Below are positions 35,764-45,566 of a stretch of 64,000 nucleotides of DNA, one piece after another. A model generated the notes under the pieces. It saw only the letters and a program-made list of their open reading frames with translations. It had not been told where the DNA came from and made no database searches. The DNA comes from UBA3006 sp031401235. Lineage in GTDB: Bacteria > Actinomycetota > Acidimicrobiia > Acidimicrobiales > Ilumatobacteraceae. The stretch spans positions 1 through 64,000 of the forward strand of contig JANNRJ010000039.1 in assembly GCA_031401235.1 (NCBI GenBank), read 5' to 3'. The translations under genes and the position numbers were made by a program. The first letter of the stretch is position 1, and each line of letters opens with the position of its first letter.

Positions 35764-38457
35764 CTACTTGGTTTCTGTCTTGCTGCCGCCGATGATGGCT
35801 TGGGCCGCAGCAAGCCGAGCAATCGGGATCCGATATGGCGAGCAACTCACGTAGTCGAGGCCGACGCGATAAAACAAGCGGATCGACTCGGGGTCCCCGC
35901 CGTGCTCTCCACAGACGCCCATCTTCAGCCCACGCTTAGCCTTGCGACCACGCTTTACTGCCATTTCCACAAGTTCACCCACGCCGACTTGATCCATGGT
36001 TTCGAACGGATTGCGCTTCAGCAATCCAGCTTCAAGGTATGCCGGCATCATCCGGCTTTCGACATCGTCACGACTGAATCCAAAGGTCATTTGGGTGAGG
36101 TCGTTGGTACCGAAACTGAAGAAGTCGGAAACCTCGGCCAACTCGCCGGCAACCAAAGCGGCGCGAGGAGTTTCGATCATCGTGCCGATGGTGACAAGTG
36201 GTCGAGACGGCTTCTTCTTTCCCTTGCCTTTGGCCTTTACTTTTGATTGCAGTTGCTGTGCATGTTCAACAAGTACTTCTTCGACCCAGAAACGAGCAAG
36301 CGCAAGTTCATCACGCGTCACCGTCAACGGAATCATCACTTCAATAATTGGCTGCAAACCCTCGGCAACTACAAGATCGGCAGCCTCCATTAGGGCACGA
36401 ACCTGCATCGCATAGAGGCCGGGCTTAACCACGCCAAGACGCACGCCACGGGTACCGAGCATTGGATTGACTTCGGCCCATGCATGGGCGGCCACCATCA
36501 GCTTTGATTCCTCGGCGGTCAATCCAACTGTTGCTTGCTTTATTTCAAGTTCGTCAACACTCGGGAGAAACTCATGTAGCGGTGGATCAAGCAAACGAAC
36601 CGTCACCGGCAGTCCACTCATCGCGCGGAGGATTTCGGCGAAGTCATGTTTTTGAGCCGCGCGAAGTTCTTCCAGTGCCGAGGCTTCCTCGGCCGGAGAG
36701 TCGGCAAGAATCATGCGTCGCACAATTGGCAACCGATCCGCGGCCAAAAACATGTGCTCGGTTCGACACAAGCCGATGCCCTCTGCGCCATATTCGCGAG
36801 CCTTTAGTGCATCTTCGCCGGTATCGGCATTGGCCCGAACTTTGAGTTTGCCTTTGCGGATCTCGTCAGCCCACTTCAAAATCGTATGAAATTCTCTTGG
36901 TGGCTCTGAAGCGGTGAGTTCCATCTCGCCGACCATCACTTCACCAGTTGTGCCATCAAGTGAGATGACATCGCCCTCCTTGACAACAGTGTCGCCGACC
37001 GTGAATTGATTGCCAGCAATACGAACGGCATCTACTCCGACGACGGCTGGAGTCCCCCATCCACGGGCAACAACTGCGGCATGACTGACCAGGCCACCCC
37101 GAGCAGTCAAGATCCCTTTAGCAACCATCATTCCGTGAACATCTTCGGGGCTAGTTTCGTTACGGACCAAAATCACGGCCTCGCCACGAGCGACAGCCGA
37201 GACAGCATCATCGGCGGTGAAGTACACCTTGCCCACGGCGGCACCCGGTGAGGCGGCGAGTCCCTTGGCAAGTGCTTTTGATTTGTTTTTGAATTGCGGA
37301 TGAAGCACTTGATCCAAATGCTCGGCGGCAGTTCGCATGAGTGCCTCGCGCTTGGAGATCTTCCACGATCCTTTACCTTTGCCAGATGGTTTGGTCATTT
37401 CGACGGCCATTTTCAATGCCGCTGCCCCAGTGCGCTTGCCGACCCTGGTCTGCAACATCCAAAGTTTGCCTTGATCAATAGTGAATTCAGTGTCACACAT
37501 GTCGGTGTAGTGGCGCTCGAGTCGCTTGAAAATCAGCATTAACTCGGCGTGAATTATTGGAAATTTTCGTCGCAGTGCATCAAGATCCTCGGTATTGCGA
37601 ATGCCAGCGACCACATCTTCACCCTGGGCGTTGACTAGAAAATCTCCGTATGGCTTGTTTTCGCCAGTTGCGGCATTTCGGGTGAAACCAACTCCCGTTC
37701 CCGAGTTGTTGTCGCGATTACCAAACACCATTGCTTGCACGTTTACGGCAGTTCCCAAATCATGGCTGATTTTTTCTCGAACTCGATAGGCAATCGCTCG
37801 AGCGCCGTTCCATGATCGGAACACGGCCTCGACCGCCCCACGAAGTTGTTTGGTTGGATCTTGAGGAAAATCACGACCGGTTTCGATCTTGACAACCTTC
37901 TTGTAAGTCTCACACAAGGACTTCAGTGTGTTTGCCGATAATTCCGCATCATTGGTTACTCCGGCCAACTTCTTGGCATCTTCGAACGGATGTTCGAATT
38001 TGGTGCCTTCAATTCCGAGCACGATTCGGCCATACATGGAAATGAACCGACGATAAGAGTCGTAAGCAAATCGTTGATCGTTGGTGCTTTTGACGAGACC
38101 TTCAACACTTCGGTCATTCAGACCGAGGTTCAATACGGTGTCCATCATTCCGGGCATTGAGAACTTGGCACCGGAACGAACCGAAACCAACAATGGCGAA
38201 ATTGGATCGCCAAGACGGGCTTTCATTTTTTGTTCAAGATTCGTGACTTGCAATTCGAGTTCTTTGTCCAAACCCTTTGGCCAACCACCGTGCATATAGT
38301 CGCGACAAGCATCTGTCGTCACGGTAAAACCATGCGGAACGGGCAACTTCAAAACACTCATCATTTCGGCCAGATTTGCACCCTTGCCACCGAGTAATTC
38401 CTTCATGTTCATCGGCGACTTTCGATGTTTGTGATCAAAGGCGTAGATGTAAGGCAT
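35764..38457 (-). CDS. ppdK: Pyruvate, phosphate dikinase
   Basis: Cytosolic enzyme converting pyruvate, ATP and phosphate to phosphoenolpyruvate, AMP and pyrophosphate. At 897 aa it is of standard length. The N-terminal ATP-grasp domain (ELLGGKGANLAEMMS, SVRSGAKFSMPGMMDTVLNL), the phosphohistidine domain (TARGGLVSHAAVVARGWG, catalytic His) and the PEP barrel (ADTGEDALKAREYGAEGIGL, SFGTNDLTQMTFGFSRDD, GVCGEHGGDPESI) are all present. It is the first gene of a leftward run through terC, dnaG, rpoD and fdhD. Confidence 0.97.
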   Translation of the reverse strand: MPYIYAFDHKHRKSPMNMKELLGGKGANLAEMMSVLKLPVPHGFTVTTDACRDYMHGGWPKGLDKELELQVTNLEQKMKARLGDPISPLLVSVRSGAKFSMPGMMDTVLNLGLNDRSVEGLVKSTNDQRFAYDSYRRFISMYGRIVLGIEGTKFEHPFEDAKKLAGVTNDAELSANTLKSLCETYKKVVKIETGRDFPQDPTKQLRGAVEAVFRSWNGARAIAYRVREKISHDLGTAVNVQAMVFGNRDNNSGTGVGFTRNAATGENKPYGDFLVNAQGEDVVAGIRNTEDLDALRRKFPIIHAELMLIFKRLERHYTDMCDTEFTIDQGKLWMLQTRVGKRTGAAALKMAVEMTKPSGKGKGSWKISKREALMRTAAEHLDQVLHPQFKNKSKALAKGLAASPGAAVGKVYFTADDAVSAVARGEAVILVRNETSPEDVHGMMVAKGILTARGGLVSHAAVVARGWGTPAVVGVDAVRIAGNQFTVGDTVVKEGDVISLDGTTGEVMVGEMELTASEPPREFHTILKWADEIRKGKLKVRANADTGEDALKAREYGAEGIGLCRTEHMFLAADRLPIVRRMILADSPAEEASALEELRAAQKHDFAEILRAMSGLPVTVRLLDPPLHEFLPSVDELEIKQATVGLTAEESKLMVAAHAWAEVNPMLGTRGVRLGVVKPGLYAMQVRALMEAADLVVAEGLQPIIEVMIPLTVTRDELALARFWVEEVLVEHAQQLQSKVKAKGKGKKKPSRPLVTIGTMIETPRAALVAGELAEVSDFFSFGTNDLTQMTFGFSRDDVESRMMPAYLEAGLLKRNPFETMDQVGVGELVEMAVKRGRKAKRGLKMGVCGEHGGDPESIRLFYRVGLDYVSCSPYRIPIARLAAAQAIIGGSKTETK

Positions 38458-38506
38458 CGTTCTAGTTTAGGGCGAATAGACCGAACCCAGTCTTGATGTG
38501 CGTCGA

Positions 38507-39262
38507 TTACAAGCGAGCGATGTCCACACCACGCTTAATCAAAGCAAGAGCAAACGAGTCCGCAACTGATGTGTATTTACCCACAATTAACCCGTCCAGA
38601 ATGACATCATCACCCACAGAAACATCGGCAGTGGCGTGAATCACACGAAGCATCCGAGGCGCGGTCGAACCGCGACTGTCCATTCGCTCGACAAGTTCTT
38701 GTCTGGGATAACAACCTTTGGTGAAACTCACAGCACACTCGAGGATTCCTGTTTCACCAGGAATCATGTCAGTTGTTAAATCTTGACCCATCCGGGGCCA
38801 ACCAGCACGAACTCGTGCCTCTTCGAATTCTTCCGGTGATCCGTGGCGAATTCCATCGATTGGCATCGTGCTCGGCTCAATGACATCAAACGCTGACCCG
38901 TCGGCGCGCCAAGCCGGTATCGCTTTCTCAATTTCTTCACCGGTGCAATTGCGATAGGCGATTAATGATCGGGACTCGACATTCAGGTCGACTTTGACTC
39001 TGATTTTGAAGCGTTGTAAACGCACCATTACGGCATTACCCCAACCTTGATCCACATCAAGTGTGAACAATTCGTTACTCACATGAATCACGCGGACCAA
39101 CGCTTCAACCTTGCCTGTCGGTTGGAGCACAAATGATGCCAGCGCATCGCCAATAGACATCGCGGAAATGTCTTGACTCAGTTGCGACTGCAAAAATGAC
39201 TTCGCATCTGGACCGCTCACCGATATGACATCTCGGTCGATCCGAATCCAAAATGCGGACAT
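38507..39262 (-). CDS. ygfZ: Folate-binding YgfZ-type protein
   Basis: GcvT-related protein of 251 aa with the signature KGCYPRQELVERMDSRG (around 188-204), whose Cys is conserved. YgfZ proteins help in repair or assembly of some Fe-S enzymes in a folate-dependent way. The ATG at 39262, four bases after the trpE stop, is preferred over an upstream start inside trpE. A housekeeping location. Confidence 0.9.
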   Translation of the reverse strand: MSAFWIRIDRDVISVSGPDAKSFLQSQLSQDISAMSIGDALASFVLQPTGKVEALVRVIHVSNELFTLDVDQGWGNAVMVRLQRFKIRVKVDLNVESRSLIAYRNCTGEEIEKAIPAWRADGSAFDVIEPSTMPIDGIRHGSPEEFEEARVRAGWPRMGQDLTTDMIPGETGILECAVSFTKGCYPRQELVERMDSRGSTAPRMLRVIHATADVSVGDDVILDGLIVGKYTSVADSFALALIKRGVDIARL

Positions 39263-39266
39263 CGAA

Positions 39267-40787
39267 TTAAGCCTTATTTGACAAGTGCCGCTTGAGTGCA
39301 CTCATTCTTTGGGCAGCTGGAATCGCGGCCAGCAATGCGGCGGCCTTATTTCGACACTCCATATCTTCATCATCGGGATCGCTATCGGCGACGATCCCAG
39401 CACCCGCCTGCAATGAAGCCGAATCTGGGCCAACGAACATCGTTCGTATCGCAATTGCGGTATCGAGATTTCCGCTGAAATCGACATAACCAACGACACC
39501 GGCATATGGGCCACGCTTAAGCGGTTCAAGTTCATCAATGATCTCCATCGCCCGAACTTTTGGCGCCCCACTCACCGTGCCAGCCGGAAATGTTGCTTTC
39601 AATACATCGATTGGCCCAAGACCGTCGCGAAGAACACCAGAAACCTGAGAAGTGAGGTGCATCACATGGCTATATCGCTCGAGAGTCATTAGTTCATCCA
39701 CATTCATCGAACCGAACTTTGCCACACGGCCCACATCATTGCGTGCCAGATCAACAAGCATGATGTGCTCGGCAACTTCCTTTGGGTTTTCGCGCAACTC
39801 ACCGGCCAATCGGCGATCATGTTCATCGTCCTGACCGCGTTTGCGGGTACCGGCAATCGGGCGACTCACTACTTTTCCATTCAGAAGTTGCACCATCGGT
39901 TCTGGCGACGAACCAACGATCGTGATTTCGGGATGACTAATGAAGTACATATATGGAGACGGATTCACTTGGCGTAACACTCGGTAAACATCGAAGGGGT
40001 CGGCATCTAGTTGCACATCGAATCGCTGAGAAAGCACAACCTGAAAAATGTCGCCGGCGCGAATATATTCCTTAGCCACTTCAACCGCACGCTGATACAT
40101 TCCGCCCGGCATTGACGAAACCACGGCTGGTAATTCATCGATTGCTCGTGGAGGCTCGACTGCGACATAGGAGAGGGCACCGGCAAGTTTGGTGGTTGCC
40201 ACAGTGACTCGAGCGACGGCATTGTCATAAGCGAGATCAATTTGTGCGTCAGTTAAACCGAGGAGGGGAACACTTTCTAACAAGTAAGCGCGTTGCCGCC
40301 AATGATCGAATGCAGCAAGCGAGCCGATCACGCTGATGATTGCGTCAGGAAACTTGCGATCATCGTGTGGCGCAATGCCAAGTTTCTCTATTTCGCGCAC
40401 CACGTCGTAACCCAAATAGCCAACAAGTCCGCTTTGAAGAGGTGGCAGATCGGGAAACAGCGGCGCGCGATAGATGTGTAGCAATGACTCCATTGCCGAC
40501 AGAATTCCGCGATCTAGAGGAACTTCGACTGGAACTATTCCAGTGGCAGTGATTCGACCATTTTGTAATGACAACGTTGCCAAGGAGTCATGACCAACAA
40601 ATGAAAATCGACTCCACCTTTCGCCGTGTTCCACTGATTCAAGCAAAAAACTAGGTTTGTCGCCGACAAGTTTCATGTATGCCGCCACCGGAGTCTCCAG
40701 ATCGGCAAGCATTTCTGTCCAGACTGGAACCACCGTGTGTTGTTTAGCCAGCGATCGAAATTCGTCCCGAGTTGGAAAAATCTGCAT
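39267..40787 (-). CDS. trpE: Anthranilate synthase component I
   Basis: Converts chorismate (with ammonia from TrpG) to anthranilate, the first step of tryptophan synthesis. At 506 aa it has the chorismate-binding core: FQVVLSQRFDVQLDADPFDV, SSPEPMVQLL, SRPIAGTRKRGQDDEHDRRL, HIMLVDLARNDVGRV, ATFPAGTVSGAPKVRAMEII and QAGAGIVADSDPDDE. The N-terminal LLESVEHGERWSRFSFVG region is typical of feedback-sensitive TrpE. It overlaps the GroES-like gene by one base. Confidence 0.96.
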   Translation of the reverse strand: MQIFPTRDEFRSLAKQHTVVPVWTEMLADLETPVAAYMKLVGDKPSFLLESVEHGERWSRFSFVGHDSLATLSLQNGRITATGIVPVEVPLDRGILSAMESLLHIYRAPLFPDLPPLQSGLVGYLGYDVVREIEKLGIAPHDDRKFPDAIISVIGSLAAFDHWRQRAYLLESVPLLGLTDAQIDLAYDNAVARVTVATTKLAGALSYVAVEPPRAIDELPAVVSSMPGGMYQRAVEVAKEYIRAGDIFQVVLSQRFDVQLDADPFDVYRVLRQVNPSPYMYFISHPEITIVGSSPEPMVQLLNGKVVSRPIAGTRKRGQDDEHDRRLAGELRENPKEVAEHIMLVDLARNDVGRVAKFGSMNVDELMTLERYSHVMHLTSQVSGVLRDGLGPIDVLKATFPAGTVSGAPKVRAMEIIDELEPLKRGPYAGVVGYVDFSGNLDTAIAIRTMFVGPDSASLQAGAGIVADSDPDDEDMECRNKAAALLAAIPAAQRMSALKRHLSNKA

Positions 40788-41113
40788 TAGAGATATAGGC
40801 CGGTACTTGCTTCGATTCGCGAAGCGGCAACAGCATGAATGTCGCGTTCGCGCAACATGATGTAGTCATGTCCCCCGACTTCAACTTCATAACGATCATC
40901 GGGACTAAACAACACTCGATCTCCCGCTTCGGCCGCCCGAACATTCTGACCCAGTGCAACCACTTCGGCCCATACCAAGCGCTTGGCCACCTGGGCAGTT
41001 GCCGGAATAAGAATCCCGCCATGAGTGCGTCGCTCGCCTTCGTTTTGGGGGATGCGGACCAACAAACGATCATTAAGCATCTTGATGGGGAGTTTTTCCT
41101 GCGACCCAGTCAC
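40787..41113 (-). CDS. GroES-like co-chaperonin
   Basis: A 108-aa protein of the Cpn10 fold with MLNDRLLVRIPQNEGERRTH, GGILIPATAQ, the VVALG and GDRVLFSPDDRYEVEVGGHD segments and YIMLRERDIHAV. No groL is adjacent, and the sequence is somewhat divergent, so this may be an orphan paralogue rather than the main GroES. Confidence 0.82.
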   Translation of the reverse strand: MTGSQEKLPIKMLNDRLLVRIPQNEGERRTHGGILIPATAQVAKRLVWAEVVALGQNVRAAEAGDRVLFSPDDRYEVEVGGHDYIMLRERDIHAVAASRIEASTGLYL

Positions 41114-41148
41114 GTCAGCAGGGTATCGGTCTACGAGGCGAATTTTGC

Positions 41149-41370
41149 CTAACTACCCAGTCGCGCCGCACGAAGCACTAATCGATGAGCATTTTTAAGT
41201 CCTCGTTCGGCCTCGTAGATCGCCGAGAGCATGTCGTCGCCAACATTTGGGTCGGATTCATTACGGACTTTCATCAATCGAGTGGATGCCAACGATGCAA
41301 TGCGCTGACAGCACTGATCAATTGTGTCGGCCAACGCGGACAGTTCTGCAGAGTCGTTGCTCGTATTCAT
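41149..41370 (-). CDS. Small conserved-looking protein, unknown
   Basis: About 73 aa starting MNTSNDSAELSALADTI. The chain is helical, with a Cys pair (DQCCQRI). Longer in-frame starts to 41460 would run through a transcription terminator, so the ATG at 41370 (or 41394) is more likely. Function unknown; the spacing suggests an independent short gene upstream of the groES-like gene. Confidence 0.5.
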   Translation of the reverse strand: MNTSNDSAELSALADTIDQCCQRIASLASTRLMKVRNESDPNVGDDMLSAIYEAERGLKNAHRLVLRAARLGS

Positions 41371-41405
41371 AATTCGCGGCGAATCGTATCTCATGACCAA
41401 CTCGC

Positions 41406-41443
41406 AAAAATGCCAAAGGCCTTGGGAAATTCCCCAAGGCCTT
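41406..41443 (-). terminator. Rho-independent terminator downstream of nth
   Basis: AAGGCCTTGGG (41416-41426) and CCCAAGGCCTT (41433-41443) are perfect 11-base arms around a six-base loop. Read leftward, the hairpin is followed by TGGCATTTTT, with the T-run at 41406-41410. It would end leftward transcription from nth. Confidence 0.85.
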
Positions 41444-41547
41444 GTGACACGCGATAGCAAGCGGCGGACCTGCTACCACCTTCAACCAAATTCTAAGAGA
41501 ATCGGTTGGACGCCAACAGCGTAGAGAATGGTGAGTGATTACGCAAA

Positions 41548-42198
41548 TCAGACTGTCGACGACGGACAAATGTCAGCCAGGTCACATTCGCCGCACCGCG
41601 GCTTTTTTGCATCGCATATCCGACGACCATGCAAAATTAACCGCAAGCTGAACTCGCCCCATTCCTCGGGAGGCAACATTGCATTCAAATCGTGCTCCAC
41701 CTTCACCGGATCCTCGTTGGAGGTGAGTCCGAGTCGACGGGATAGCCGCCCCACGTGCGTATCGACCGGCAAACCAGGAAGTTTAAATGCCACACTGCGC
41801 ACGACATTGGCCGTCTTGCGACCAACACCTGGCAACGTGATTAAGTCTTCGAGTTCCATTGGAACCTCACCACCAAATCGCTCCACTACCCCTCGCGCCA
41901 TTCCAATCAGGCTCTTGGCTTTGTTTTGATAAAACCCGGTGGATCGAACCAACTCCTCGACCCGACCGATGTCGGCGACAGCAAGCAATTCGGCGCTCGG
42001 ATACTCGGCAAACAGGCTCGGCGTGACGATATTCACGCGCACATCGGTGCATTGCGCGGACAAGATCGTGGCGGCCAATAATTGAAACGGACTGTCGTGA
42101 ATGAGTTCGCAAATTGCTTCGGGGTATATCCGTTTCAATCGTGTAAGAATTTCGGTGGCGCGCACCCGTCGTTGCGATGCATTGCCCTTTGCGACCAT
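41548..42198 (-). CDS. nth: Endonuclease III
   Basis: DNA glycosylase/AP lyase removing oxidised pyrimidines. About 216 aa from ATG 42198, which avoids most of the overlap with mshD on the other strand. It has LAATILSAQCTDVRVN, the helix-hairpin-helix LPGVGRKTANVV with the catalytic Lys, the catalytic Asp in LPVDTHVGRLSRRLGL, and the [4Fe-4S] loop with four Cys (ICDAKKPRCGECDLADICPS). Confidence 0.95.
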   Translation of the reverse strand: MVAKGNASQRRVRATEILTRLKRIYPEAICELIHDSPFQLLAATILSAQCTDVRVNIVTPSLFAEYPSAELLAVADIGRVEELVRSTGFYQNKAKSLIGMARGVVERFGGEVPMELEDLITLPGVGRKTANVVRSVAFKLPGLPVDTHVGRLSRRLGLTSNEDPVKVEHDLNAMLPPEEWGEFSLRLILHGRRICDAKKPRCGECDLADICPSSTV

Positions 42199-42238
42199 GA
42201 CGCCGAACACTAGCCACTGCCACAGATAACCTTGATTT

Positions 42239-43168
42239 ATGGTGCAGTTGGACATCAAACGGCATAACGCCACCGATGACATGTCCGAAGTTCATGAACT
42301 ACTCCGTGCGGTGGAACTAGCCGACGGGGTTCGTCCACTTTCCGACCACTTGTGGCTGGACCTACGTCAAGGCGGTCGTCCTGGGTTTGCTGGCCTACTG
42401 GCAGTGCAAAGTGGTCATCAACATGCCCTCGCTTATTGCCAAGTATCGCGTGGAAATGACTCGTGGAGCCTTGACCTCATCGTCCACCCCGATCATCGCC
42501 ACGAAATGGCCGCGATTGGTCTCCAATTACTGGCTGAAGCCGTCCGTATTGTTGCCAACGAGGGTGGAGGTCACGTTCATTGGTGGGTGTTTGAGCCAAA
42601 AAATACACACTCGGCACTTGCCCAGTCAATCAATTTCGTACCCGGTCGCACAATGTTGCAAATGCGCGTTTCATTGCCTCTAGCCATGGAAATCATTACT
42701 TCGGTGCCAGTAATCACGACTCGAGCATTTCGCGTAGGGCATGATGATCAACAATGGCTTGACGTTAATAACCGAGCATTCCTTGCCCACCCTGAACAGG
42801 GTGGCTGGACTCTTGAACTATTGCGATCTCGAGTACAAGAACCGTGGTTTGACTCTCGCGGCTTTCTGCTCCATGAAGTGAATCGCCAACTGGTTGGATT
42901 CTGCTGGACAAAGATGCATACGGAAGCTGTCCCAATACTTGGTGAAATCTATGTGGTGGCCGTCGACCCTCAATTTGCGGGCCGCGGTCTTGGACGAGCA
43001 CTCACAGTGGCCGGACTCCAACACCTGAACGCATTTGGAGCAAAAATAGGGATGCTTTATGTTGATGCGGAAAACACCTCAGCAATTTCGATGTATGACG
43101 CACTTGGATTTACGACGAACTTTGTTCAACGTGCCTTCGTTGGAGACATCAGCCCGTCCAGCCGATAG
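42239..43168 (+). CDS. mshD: Mycothiol synthase
   Basis: Acetylates cysteinyl-glucosaminyl-inositol in the last step of mycothiol synthesis, a pathway confined to actinobacteria. At 309 aa it has two GNAT domains. The second is the clearer: GGWTLELLRSRVQEPWFD, FCWTKMHTE, LGEIYVVAVDPQFAGRGLGR (acetyl-CoA loop) and LYVDAENTSAISMYDALGF. It is divergent from nth, with the two starts overlapping or close. Confidence 0.93.
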   Translation: MVQLDIKRHNATDDMSEVHELLRAVELADGVRPLSDHLWLDLRQGGRPGFAGLLAVQSGHQHALAYCQVSRGNDSWSLDLIVHPDHRHEMAAIGLQLLAEAVRIVANEGGGHVHWWVFEPKNTHSALAQSINFVPGRTMLQMRVSLPLAMEIITSVPVITTRAFRVGHDDQQWLDVNNRAFLAHPEQGGWTLELLRSRVQEPWFDSRGFLLHEVNRQLVGFCWTKMHTEAVPILGEIYVVAVDPQFAGRGLGRALTVAGLQHLNAFGAKIGMLYVDAENTSAISMYDALGFTTNFVQRAFVGDISPSSR

Positions 43169-43177
43169 TTTCTGAGC

Positions 43178-44998
43178 ATGTCTTCCACACCAAAGTCCAC
43201 AAATTCAGCTCTTCCTCGCTGGTCGGTTGCAGATGTCCACGAATCGTTTTCTGCTCGATCCTTCACCGACGCAATGGAGCGTGCAGGTGCACAAGTGAGT
43301 CGCCTGGAAGCTTCGTTCAACGAACACAACATTCGTGCCATTGATCCGCGACCACCGACCGATTTCGACGGCACAATTGCCGACTCAATAATTAAGCAAG
43401 TCAATGAAACGGTCAAAGAATCAGAAATCTTGGGAGCCTACGTATATGCCACCGTGAGCACCGACACTCGAGACGAGCGGGCCCAGGGATTGCTTAGCGA
43501 ATTAGAAACTCTGGATGCTCGTGTGTCGCCACTGTTGGCTCGATTTGCCGACTGGATCGCTTCCTTGGGTGCCGATGATTTGGCGACGGTAAGCACTGAG
43601 GCTCGCGAACATCTGGGACCACTTCAACGACTGGCCGCTCGTGCCGAGCACCAAATGTCGGAAGCGGAAGAAGGACTATATGCCGAACTCGGTACAACCG
43701 GTTCATCGGCGTGGGGACGGCTACAAGGAGATCTCACTTCGCAACTGACAGTCGAAGTTGCGTTGCCGACTGGCCCCAAAACAATGCCGATGGCAGCCGT
43801 TCGCGGTTTAGTGAGCAATGGTGACATTGTCGTTCGTAAAGCCGCTTACGACGCAGAAATGCGAGCTTGGCCAACAATTTCCGTGGCCTGTGCAGCGGCC
43901 ATGAACAGTATTAAAGGCGAAGCCAACACCGTCAACCATCGGCGCAAATGGGCATCGCCACTGGACGCTTCGCTGTACGGCAACAGCGTCAGCCGAGCCA
44001 CGTTCGATGCGATGCAATCTGCAGTGCGTGCGTCATTGCCAGATTTTCGAGCGTGGATGCGGATCAAAGGTCGGCTCAATGGGGATCAGGATGGCTTGTC
44101 ATGGTGGAACATAATGGCTCCGATCAGTTTTTCACCCGGTGAAATCTCTTGGGATCAGGGAATCGGATTGGTCCGCGGAGCATTCGCCGCTTACAGCGAC
44201 AATTTGGCTGGCTTAGTGGATCGATCGCTGAACGAAAAATGGATGGATGCCGAACCACGCGACGGAAAAGTCGGCGGAGCATTTTGCATGTCATTCGTTG
44301 ATGATCGCTCATTGGTACTCCTCAACTGGAGTGGCAGCGTTGATTCGGCTCAGACAACCGCACATGAACTTGGACACGCATACCACAACACTCAACTTGC
44401 ACATCGGACACCGTTGCAAAAGCGCCTGCCGATGGCACTTGCCGAGACTGCAAGTATTTTTTGCGAAACTCTTGTGGTGGAAGAAGGATTGCAACGTCTC
44501 AGCGGCGACGAGCGGCTCGCTTTACTGGATGTCGACTTACAAGGTGCTGCTCAAGTAGTCGTTGACATTCACAGCCGATTTCTATTTGAGACCGAAGTGT
44601 TTGCTCGTCGTCAACGTCGCACACTTGGGGCGACGGAACTCAATGAACTCATGCTTGGCGCTCAAGCCGATGCGTATGGCAATGGCATCGACCAATCGAC
44701 GGCACATCCATACATGTGGATACTTAAACCTCACTATTACGGAAGTCATTTCTACAACTGGCCATACACATACGGTCTTCTATTCGGCTTGGGGTTGTAT
44801 GCCCGATACCAGAATGATCCAGAGCGATTCCGCACCGGATACGACAATGTCCTTTCGCGGGCCGGAATGGATACCGCCGAACAACTCGGTCAGGCGTTTG
44901 GTTTAGATGTCACCGATGAAGCATTCTGGACCGCGAGTCTCGATGTGTTGCGTGCGCGCATGGCCGACTACGAACGACTTGCTCAGCCTCACCTATAA
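43178..44998 (+). CDS. M3-family oligoendopeptidase
   Basis: Cytosolic zinc oligopeptidase of the PepF type, 606 aa. The HExxH zinc motif lies in TTAHELGHAYHN near residue 395, with the downstream Glu in PMALAETASIFCETL. The N-terminal half is helical, as in the family. It starts at ATG 43178, nine bases after mshD. Confidence 0.92.
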   Translation: MSSTPKSTNSALPRWSVADVHESFSARSFTDAMERAGAQVSRLEASFNEHNIRAIDPRPPTDFDGTIADSIIKQVNETVKESEILGAYVYATVSTDTRDERAQGLLSELETLDARVSPLLARFADWIASLGADDLATVSTEAREHLGPLQRLAARAEHQMSEAEEGLYAELGTTGSSAWGRLQGDLTSQLTVEVALPTGPKTMPMAAVRGLVSNGDIVVRKAAYDAEMRAWPTISVACAAAMNSIKGEANTVNHRRKWASPLDASLYGNSVSRATFDAMQSAVRASLPDFRAWMRIKGRLNGDQDGLSWWNIMAPISFSPGEISWDQGIGLVRGAFAAYSDNLAGLVDRSLNEKWMDAEPRDGKVGGAFCMSFVDDRSLVLLNWSGSVDSAQTTAHELGHAYHNTQLAHRTPLQKRLPMALAETASIFCETLVVEEGLQRLSGDERLALLDVDLQGAAQVVVDIHSRFLFETEVFARRQRRTLGATELNELMLGAQADAYGNGIDQSTAHPYMWILKPHYYGSHFYNWPYTYGLLFGLGLYARYQNDPERFRTGYDNVLSRAGMDTAEQLGQAFGLDVTDEAFWTASLDVLRARMADYERLAQPHL

Positions 44999-45024
44999 TT
45001 TGACCCTATGAGGGTCGCCCATTC

Positions 45025-45561
45025 ATGATTGGCCGATCACTTATTGATTCAGTTCAGGTATCTGATTCATTCGACATACGATTGTCAATCTTCACCGCCG
45101 CCGAACAGGTCGGGCTCGTTTTGAAGGTTGGAATAGCCTCGGTGCTCGGCGGCATTATCGGTTGGGAGCGTGACCGAGCCGGCAAAAGTGCTGGCATCCG
45201 CACGCATATGATCGTTGCCGCAGCTGCGGCCCTTGCCGTCGGTCTAGGTGAACTGGCAATTAATCTGACAAATAGCGGCGATCCGACCCGAATGATGCAC
45301 GCAGTATTCACGGGACTTGGCTTCATCGGAGCCGGAATGATTTGGACTTCCAAGAACGCAAATGGACCACTCGGTCTCACCTCAGCGGCAACTATCTTGC
45401 TCGTCGCCGGACTCGGCGCAGCAGTTGGACTGGGGGCGCCGACCGTTGGTGTCGCCGTATGTATTCTCGCTCTCGCCACCTTACGAGGTGTACGAGTGTT
45501 GGAAATCAAAATGCAAACTCACCGACCCACCGATACATCTGGCGTCATCGGCGATAACTGA
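45025..45561 (+). CDS. MgtC/SapB-family membrane protein
   Basis: A 178-aa inner-membrane protein with about four or five helices and the family core GGIIGWERDRAGKSAGIRTHM, then ALAVGLGELA, FIGAGMIW and LTSAATILLVAGLGAAVGLG. MgtC proteins are linked to magnesium stress. The short MgtC domain only; the C-terminal regulatory part is absent, as in SapB-type members. Confidence 0.88.
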   Translation: MIGRSLIDSVQVSDSFDIRLSIFTAAEQVGLVLKVGIASVLGGIIGWERDRAGKSAGIRTHMIVAAAAALAVGLGELAINLTNSGDPTRMMHAVFTGLGFIGAGMIWTSKNANGPLGLTSAATILLVAGLGAAVGLGAPTVGVAVCILALATLRGVRVLEIKMQTHRPTDTSGVIGDN

Positions 45562-45566
45562 CAGTT

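Noticed and set aside
41371..41460. Upstream start for the small protein before groES-like
   Set aside because: The longer frame would be transcribed through the strong hairpin terminator at 41406-41443.
43178..44998. Long antisense frames over the M3 peptidase and other genes
   Set aside because: They show no family features and mirror the codon pattern of the sense gene.
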